Shown piece after piece: positions 57,060 through 64,000 of a stretch of 64,000 nucleotides of DNA. The stretch is taken from NCBI GenBank assembly GCA_947579605.1, contig OX388313.1, positions 682,001-746,000 of the forward strand, given 5' to 3'. The DNA comes from Athripsodes cinereus. Its lineage: Eukaryota > Arthropoda > Insecta > Trichoptera > Leptoceridae. Every line of letters begins with the position of its first letter. The stretch's first letter is position 1. Under the pieces are notes generated by a model. The model was not told the DNA's origin. It saw only the letters and a list, made by a program, of their open reading frames with translations, and made no database searches. Made by a program: the position numbers and the translations under genes.

Positions 57060-57236
57060 ATATTTTTTAAAAGATATATCTGGGTTTTGTTATAAACCCA
57101 AATACAACCTTATACACCTTTCACAGTAAGCTAAAAGCTTGTGTCGTCATGAAAGGGGAGTTTGCCGGCACCTGGGATCGAACCACAGACCCCCTGTTCA
57201 CGAGGCCGAGACTCTTCCTCCAGGCTACCGACGAAC
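57060..57236 (-). repeat. tRNA-derived SINE, copy 6
   Basis: Minus strand: gttcgtcggtagcctggagg, a B-box with one change (ggttcgatcccag at about 57171-57183), tail aacccagatatatcttttaa. Confidence 0.87.
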
Positions 57237-57779
57237 TCATAAAAATGTATGTTTTGTAAATTACGTTAGATCTGCTGTTTCTTGACTTGCTGTATGTATG
57301 TATGTTTGTATGTATTCACGTTATTATAATATCTGCTTAGTCAGTTGTACTGTAGTAAGATTATTATAGTTGGCGTCTAAATATTTCCGATCGCCCACTT
57401 GAATCACAACACCAAACATTCAGTCAGAGTAGTACATAGGACATAGTACATAACACATAGTATGAAAACACATTATATACTCAAATCTTATTATTGTACG
57501 TTTTATGTTTGTAGGTACCTACCTACCAGTTTAACAGCGAATTTTCAGTGGGCGAAACTAAAACTTCGCCATATGGTCGCGCTACGTTACGGCAACATGC
57601 AGATGTCAGAATACGACTATAATAATATGACTATTTAAACAACCTACTCAATATCACTGCGACGACGTCATTTGACGATTTTCCTATTTGCTCACCACTA
57701 TACAATACATACATTCTAGGTAATTACTAATCTCGATACTAAATTGACCTTAATGGTAGAATAGTATTTATGGAGACTT

Positions 57780-58630
57780 AATTTTGTAGGTCCGGGAGAT
57801 TTATTCCTTACTCGCTCTTCTACTCCTTCTTTTTCCTCTTTTAGTAGATATGTAGATCTGTTTTTATGGCGTCGAGGTCTCCTGGAACACAGAGTTCCAG
57901 CTGTCTCGCCTTTTCTTTGCAGGTTTTCCAGGTTGGCGAGTTCGTGTTGGCACGTTGTTTGCGGCTACTTGAGGGAGTCTATCACTGCTAGAAGCGTCTT
58001 CTTTTTCTTGACCCATCTGACACTGTCTTCGGTATCGCAGGTCTCCCGTATTACTATGTTTCTGATTCTGTCCCTCAGTGTTTTCCCAGAATAGTGTGGA
58101 GTGTCTTCATTTCAACAGTTCGCAATAGTGCTTTGGTTCTATTTGTTTCGGCCCTTGATTCTATATCATTAGTCATTATGGGCCTGACTTATGTCTAAAT
58201 ATTCGCACTTTGCATATAGTTGTTTTTTCATAGGTACAAAATATTTCAAGCATCCAGATACTGAGGCTGTTTTGGTGGTCTGCTCGCGGACTTCATTATA
58301 TAGATCAGTTTGGCACGACAGATCTAAGCTCAAGTATTTAAATTTTTGCACCTGTTCTATGGGGTAATTATCAAATGTCAATTCGCAGGTAGTTTGCTGT
58401 TTTGAGACTGTCATACATTTAGTTTTACTTATAGATATCATCATGTTGTACAACTTAGAGCTCTGGTTGAATTTATCTTTATTAGGACTAATATAATCTA
58501 ATTTTTGTTTTATGCCAATCAAATGTCCTAACAAGACGAAAGATGTCTCTCTCGGTAATAAATTGAATAGTAAAATAAAACATTTGTTTTCATTATTTAG
58601 CTCTATGGTAGTAATTTGTATTTGCATTGA
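57780..58630 (-). pseudogene. Decayed LINE reverse-transcriptase C-terminal region
   Basis: The minus strand reads SISKTKCMTVSK, FDNYPIEQVQKFKYLSLDLS and LYNEVREQTTKTASVSGCL, the KTK...VS / FKYLG...I block after the RT palm. Further on come RAETNRTKALLRTVEMKTLH, TILGKTLRDRIRNIVIRETC and VRWVKKKK. Several frame breaks are present. A foldback arm (58525-58612) has inserted near its 5' side. Its type is RTE-like by these motifs; clade uncertain. Confidence 0.72.
58525..58612 (+). repeat. Solo arm of the foldback family at 30472
   Basis: ctaacaagacgaaagatgtc, tctctcggtaataaattgaa and aataaaacatttgttttc parallel the right arm at 30584-30668. Here no second arm is visible. Confidence 0.6.
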
Positions 58631-59079
58631 ATATAATCATCAAAAACAGATAAAATGACGAACAAATGTAGCAAACAAAAATGACACTGTAATATTAAAT
58701 TGCATTACATCAATATAAGTACATACAATAACAATTATGATTTTAAGGCTCTTCCAAATAACAAACAAATAATTCATGATATACAATAAATTTACCAATA
58801 CTCACAACTACATACTGACCACCTCATAAATCTAATATTGTATTGTATTGGTACCATTTATGCTATTTGAACAACCTGTAATTATTCTAAAGTATTTTTA
58901 ATCTACTTCATAGAACAATGTACATAAGTTTAATTATAATTAGAGTGCTTATGTACACTATAGTGATTTATTAGATATTGATTTGTATGACTCGACAATT
59001 TTGTTACAAACTAGCATAAACCCAACTTAACCTAAGGAAATAATCATATACTTGACAATGCATACATACATACCATCAT

Positions 59080-59215
59080 GCCGCTTCCCTCGCGGGGTAG
59101 GCAGAAAGGATCGACCGCCCCTTCCTTCTATACATCTTTCGCTTCCGTCACTGCCATACAATTTCTCATGTATGCTCTCCTGTTCTATGTGCTCAACACG
59201 TTACCGTCCTGTTGA
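59080..59215 (-). repeat. LINE 3' end (MRNCMNV family), minus strand
   Basis: The minus strand reads AYMRNCMAVTEAKDV, then a stop and gtcgatcctttctgcctacc; matches 10790-10890. The plus-strand flank has cttccctcgcggggtaggca. Confidence 0.65.
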
Positions 59216-59784
59216 CAATGCGATACAATGAAAATCAGTTAATTATAATATTTTGACAAAAGACAAAGATGTTTTACGAACTCCTACCTTATACAGGAAA
59301 CTCGAAAACTTAAAGAAGAGAGTGGGAGGCTATTCTATACTGGAGACTCCACGAGATAATAATCAAAGATACCTACATGCAAAGATAAACAAAGATACAA
59401 ATTTGTTATTGAGTGAAATATTTATTACTTTATAAAGTTACCTATGTACTAAAAAATAAAAATCTGCCAATAACGTAACCTTTATTGTTTCAAAAGAAAA
59501 AAAACACATTGTGATATGGCATTTTAGGAATGTTATTTTGGGGAAGGTTGTATTATACAAAATATAGGCGTTTTATGATTGAATTGTTAAAGCGTTTCTC
59601 ATATATATTTTTAAGATTTAACATCAAAACCTATATCTACTTATTCTATACATATTATTGGTAGAATATTCTGAAAATCGTGCAAGTAAACTTTATATAT
59701 GTAACGAAAACTTTCAGAATTATTTTACTTTATTCAGTGCCCCATTTATCTTGTGAAATCCTCTATTGCTTTTTGGTTTTTCTT

Positions 59785-60070
59785 TTTCATTCTTTCCTGT
59801 CCTTTTCCAGTATTTTCAGTTCTAAGTTTATTCTCCAGCGCATGTCTTCTACCATGTAAATGTTTCTTGGTCAACTTCTGCAATGTTCCTATTTTCAATC
59901 ATGCCCTCAACGAGAGTAATGAACATGTCTGGATGCCTTATATTGTGGCCAATCCAGTTTGTTTGCTGTTGGCGAATCTTTTTAAGGAGTTCGTTTTTTT
60001 CACCAACCCTGCTTTACACCTTCTTGTTGCGATATATTATTCCGACAAATGAAACTTCATCATACGTCTG
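59785..60070 (-). pseudogene. RTE-type LINE 3' end, copy 3 (decayed, minus strand)
   Basis: The minus strand reads RVGEKNELLKKIRQQQTNWI then GHNIRHPDMFITLVEG, clearly parallel to RANWIGHNIRHPGLLIAIAEG in copies 1 and 2, with frameshifts either side. The plus-strand open frames across it are shadows. Confidence 0.75.
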
Positions 60071-61420
60071 TACTCTGTAGCTTTAAGCGGGTTACTCTAA
60101 TGAAAAATTTTCAATAGTTGTAGCATAGCTGTGATATATGAACTTCAAAACACATTTTACGCAACTTCAAAACAGAACTTTTATAATAAAGCTAACTGTT
60201 ATGTAATACTTAAAAATAATTATTGTAAAAGCTGAGCTTTACTGAGGCTAGAATACCTGTAACAAAGCTATGGATCAGAACTAGCTACAATGGTAATGCA
60301 GCATTGGTAGAGAGAATTAGTGTTTGTTAAGCATTGACCTAGTACACTGGTATCGCAGTAAAAATATTCTTAAAACTTTGTTCCAAAATAAATAATGTTA
60401 TTATGTTGTTTCACTCCATAGCATTAAAGTGGTAATGGTATAATATTTCCTACTTATACTTAAGCATGGCACATCCTGCATGTGTTAAAGCAATAAAAAG
60501 GCCTTTATAACAAAATGAAAACAATGATTTTCCTTCAAGCCTTCGATACAAATTATATTATAAAACGTACCTTTTTAAACCAACGCTCGTGTAAAACTGA
60601 TCGATTTGAAATAATATTGGTCGCAAAATTCGATTGGTCGCATTACTATTTTACACTTTGGATTTCCTATCTATATTAAAGCTCATTGTTGTTAAGTAAT
60701 ATTATACACAAATGAGTAGTAAAATCTAAGAGGAACAATGATAAAGATTGTTGCATTCATTCAATTCTTAAGTACTCGAACAGTTCAATTAGTAGATGTA
60801 AGTAAGTACTACAGACTATATAGGTAGGTACAGATTTATATTATTTATTCACAGTATGTATGTAGTTAAGACCTCTTAAGTATTGTTGTCATTGATTGCT
60901 GCGGTGTTACAAGTAGGTACCTACACACACAATACAATTTAGATATTATGAAAATGTGAACATGCAAATCATTGCTCTTGTAAATAATGCCGTTACCCGC
61001 AGTACTTTACTTGTATTGCTGTCGTTGTACCTATATTTCGTCGGTGGATCTGTGATACCACCCATGTGTAATTTTTTCAATAATTTATTTATTTATGTCA
61101 TCATCATGCGGCTAAAAGCCTTTCACAAAATTATTATAATAACATGAACATTTAATAGAACACTTGCTTTTTCTTGGATAATACGCAAAAAAAACTCCAC
61201 ATAAATAATGAAAGACTATATTTAAACTTAAAATAAATATTTAAAAAAACACTGTTTACAGTATTTTTAATTTAGTTCTATTAAAAACACTGTTTAATTA
61301 ATAACTCTTCTCATAGTGGAATTAAACAGTGTTTTTAACTTAATTTTAAATATAATCTTTAGTAGTAGGTACATTTCAACAAAGTTACATTAGAAAATAT
61401 AGAATATTTGTAAATAATAG

Positions 61421-61566
61421 TTTGTCGGTAGCCTGGAGGTAGAGTCTCGGCCTCGTGATCAAGGGGTCCGTGGTTCGATCCCAGGTGCCGGCAAACTCCC
61501 CTTTCACGACACAAGCTTTTAGTGTGAAAGGTGTATAAGGTTGCATACCTATATCTTTTTTTTTAA
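61421..61566 (+). repeat. tRNA-derived SINE, copy 7
   Basis: Head tttgtcggtagcctggaggt, a full B-box ggttcgatcccag, core gccggcaaactcccctttca, shortened tail. Confidence 0.88.
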
Positions 61567-61947
61567 ATAGATAGTTTTCGACTCATGCCTAGAAATTATT
61601 AGGTACTATAGAAAAACTTTCTAAAACACCTTCCACATAACAAATCAGATGTATAGAAAATGTCATTCATCAAAATAGTTTTTTTTTATTTCATGTAAAA
61701 TCTTTTTAAATGCACATAGGGTTATCGTGAATCCACTGATGATATTAAACTTTAAGTATTTATTGTGGTGTTTGCATATTATTATGTATTATGAAACATC
61801 AATACATAATGACTGCACATTTTATGTAATTACCTATTGTACGAGTATGTGATGCATTGTATCCTGGATTGAATGAACCATATGTTTGTACTAGTACTAG
61901 TACAATAATATATTATTTATATGTAAGTATCTCATATTAATGAGAAA

Positions 61948-62085
61948 CTTATTTATTTATTTATTTTATTCTTCACTGTACATTGGTTATAATATTACAA
62001 AATAAAACAGTGTCATAAAAATAACAATTATACAATTCAATGTACAGAGGACGAGCTTATTACTAAAATGCGATGTCTTCTAACT
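61948..62085 (-). repeat. LINE tail (gcgataaactcgcc family)
   Basis: tttatttatttattttattc, ttcactgtacattggttata, aatgtacagaggacgagctt and gcgatgtcttctaactaa. The Harbinger-like MITE follows directly and seems inserted in it. Confidence 0.7.
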
Positions 62086-62087
62086 AA

Positions 62088-62623
62088 TGTGGTGTTCTCA
62101 CTTTGGCGAATATCGCCAGGCTCCAAAATATCGCCAGCCATTTGAACCGTGTGAACAAAATGACAGCTAGTCTGAAACGATAAAAAAACCAGCAGAAACG
62201 ATATCGTCTCGAGTTGACCACCTTCCAACTTTTCGGCCGATTGAACGATTCGCGCATGCGCAGAAGTGCGCGGCGTTCGTATCTATGGTAAAGACTTTAT
62301 AACCTATAAATTTTACAATGTTTCCCGCTTCGTGACAGCTGTTATCTTTGTTGTTGGTTTGTGGCGTTTGTTTCCCTAATTAAAAGGCGCCTTATAACCT
62401 CTACTATAACATTTTCGACTAAAAATAAACACTTCGCGATCTCCATCTCGACGCCATTTTGAAAACAGTGTCAAAATCAAAGCGCATCTGACAGATCGTT
62501 TCTATATTGGTGGACTGTGTGAATAGGTGTGACGATCAATGGATGTCCGGCGAATTTTGTTTTTTCGCCTGGCGATATATTTTGAAATTCGCCTGGCGAT
62601 ATTCGCCAAATGTGAACACCCCA
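62088..62623. mobile_element. Harbinger-like MITE, copy 2 (536 bp)
   Basis: The left end tggtgttctcactttggcga and right end tcgccaaatgtgaacacccc are inverted repeats. TAA at 62085-62087 and 62624-62626 is the likely duplication. Inner ends repeat gcctggcgatattcgcc. TAA duplications suggest PIF/Harbinger, but three bases prove little. Confidence 0.78.
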
Positions 62624-62739
62624 TAACACGGAAACTTGTGAGAGAGACATAATATTATTTCGTCTTTTCATGATTTCTTATGAACCTATATTGTCTTTTA
62701 TATAGAAAAATATTTATTTTATTTATTTATTGAGGCCAC

Positions 62740-62880
62740 ACATAGCTCACTTCACGGGGCCTTACACATGGCGGAGGATCGCTCAAAATGGAGAGAGATG
62801 GTCTACAGAACGAGGCATGATGGTCACGATCCTCAGGATTGAGGGACCGACAGAAATGATGATGATGATGATGATGATTG
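62740..62880 (+). repeat. LINE 3' end with (atg)n tail
   Basis: Reads HMAEDRSKWREMVYRTRHDG then HDPQD and a stop, a common LINE C-terminus, followed by gaaatgatgatgatgatgat (about seven units) as its simple tail at 62855-62878. Confidence 0.75.
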
Positions 62881-63149
62881 TATAATAATTGTTTTACTAT
62901 TGCTGTACTTACTTACTTACATTACTTTTTGGATCCAGACTTTAGACCTTACCACTCTAGTATGCAGCGACGTATATCGCTTTGTCATTTGCCATCACTA
63001 GGTCATTTTAATTAGATGCATTCCGCATCAGCGGGCATTGCAATAAGTGAGAATCAATCTGCAACTCCCCGCAGTCGCAGCTAGTGTCTTCTCCATCTAA
63101 GAAGCCACACCTCTGCTGACCTAGTCATTCCAACCTACTTAATGATATA

Positions 63150-63415
63150 CTATCACGGCATATCCCACAGGTGGGATAGCCAGCAGACCAAGCGTATGTA
63201 ATGAACATGCAAGCTGTCCTCTGCAAACAACAGAAAAAAAATATATATATAAAAAAGTTTTTTTTTTAATTATTAAGACATTCAGGATAGGTACCTTATC
63301 GCTGAATTTAGGATGTAAAATGTCTTTATTTCTTCGAACATCTTCCTTTTATTGGACACTCATAGATTGTTCTAAAGTGTTTGAGATCATTTTCTTCCCG
63401 GGTGCCCCACAGAAC
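63150..63415 (+). repeat. cggcatatcccac family copy
   Basis: tatcacggcatatcccacag, gtgggatagccagcagacc, aacatgcaagctgtcctctg, aagacattcaggataggtac, catc-like centre, taaaatgtctttatttcttc, gggtgccccacag. Confidence 0.78.
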
Positions 63416-64000
63416 AAATAATTTTTTTTGAAAAAAAAAATGTAAAAATGAACAAATTATTATTATTCTAAAAACATCACTTTGCACTGAGACCATAACA
63501 GCTTTTGGCCAAGGCGATCTCAGCAGGAAAAAATAAAAAACAAGAGAAAAAAACAAATAAACAAAAAAAAACAAAGAAATGCCATGTCAAAAAAAAACCA
63601 AAAGATATCATCAAAAAGAAACAGAATCAAAGGAGAATCTCTATCCTGGCGATAAAGTAAGAAATAAGTAGGTAGATACTTATAATATCTATCTATAAAA
63701 AAATATTTGTCAAACAAGCAATTTACTTTATTACAAGGGATGCGTCAATAGATGATAAAAATATTAATAAAATATAAAATAATATTGATGGATTTTTTCA
63801 CTTTCACTTAAAATGCTACTACTTCACACGTGCCACAACAACAACAAAAAGGACAAACACATAATTACGGTCATTTTATTATTATTTTGACTACCTGACG
63901 GTATTATATTATTATGTAGGTATAGACCCCTAAGTAGCCACTGTTATTATATAGGTAATTGTATACCTGCCTGAGAACACAATGTTAAGGTGTTAAGTGT
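63416..64000. other. AT-rich end of window
   Basis: Homopolymer-rich DNA. No exon or repeat family recognised. Confidence 0.4.

Larger units (their letters stand above)
37292..64000 (+). other. Probable first intron of the integrin alpha gene, transposon-rich
   Basis: No downstream FG-GAP exon was recognised in 26.7 kb. Everything coding-like here belongs to retroelements. Long first introns are common in insect integrin genes. If a nested gene exists I did not see it. Unlisted stretches (38560-39240, 44920-46000, 47000-47680, 51010-52550, 53100-53940, 55050-56030, 57240-57780, 60080-61420) show AT-rich DNA without recognisable features. Confidence 0.6.

Noticed and set aside
58169..58627. 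Host gene of 152 codons
   Set aside because: Carries LINE post-RT motifs (KTK...VSK, FKYLS) and breaks; a retroelement relic with a foldback arm inserted.

Overview
The window is nuclear DNA of an insect. The coding exons are split by GT-AG introns, the background is AT-rich, and the non-coding space is crowded with arthropod-type transposons. The order cannot be fixed from the sequence. The many taggtacctac-like tracts resemble aphid or moth intergenic DNA, but that is only an impression. No virus, bacterial DNA, CRISPR array or rRNA was seen.

Three host genes are present. (1) Positions 1-8600, plus strand: the last ten coding exons visible of Mediator subunit 13 (MED13, skuld in Drosophila). 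All reading phases join cleanly to the natural stop at 8598-8600. (2) Positions 26168-32500, minus strand: a complete four-exon gene of 232 residues for a sesquipedalian/PHETA-type PH-domain adaptor, with an F&H-like OCRL-binding motif in its last exon. (3) Positions 37131-37291, plus strand: a short first coding exon with a signal peptide and the N-terminus of an integrin alpha chain. Its next exon was not found, so 37292-64000 is probably all first-intron sequence. MED13 and PHETA converge on a 17.5-kb gap; PHETA and the integrin diverge from a 4.6-kb gap.

Layout of the rest. 8.6-19.2 kb is AT-rich and poor in repeats, and may include a long MED13 3' UTR. 19.3-22.2 kb is a decayed tandem array split by a TTAA-flanked piggyBac relic, which is itself split by a TA-flanked element. 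22.8-28.1 kb holds a hAT MITE, LINE tails, a Helitron-like element and a small foldback. The PHETA introns carry a foldback and LINE relics. The intergenic region at 33-35 kb has a Mutator-like foldback and a tRNA-derived SINE. The integrin intron holds an apparently intact CR1/L2-like LINE ORF (1028 aa, antisense), RTE-type LINE 3' ends, two inverted TTAA MITEs, a Penelope-type palindrome with hammerhead-ribozyme-like cores, several SINEs and a Harbinger-like MITE.

The three host genes act in unrelated processes: transcription, endosomal traffic and cell adhesion. All element families are assigned by eye from motifs, terminal repeats and target-site duplications. No database was searched.
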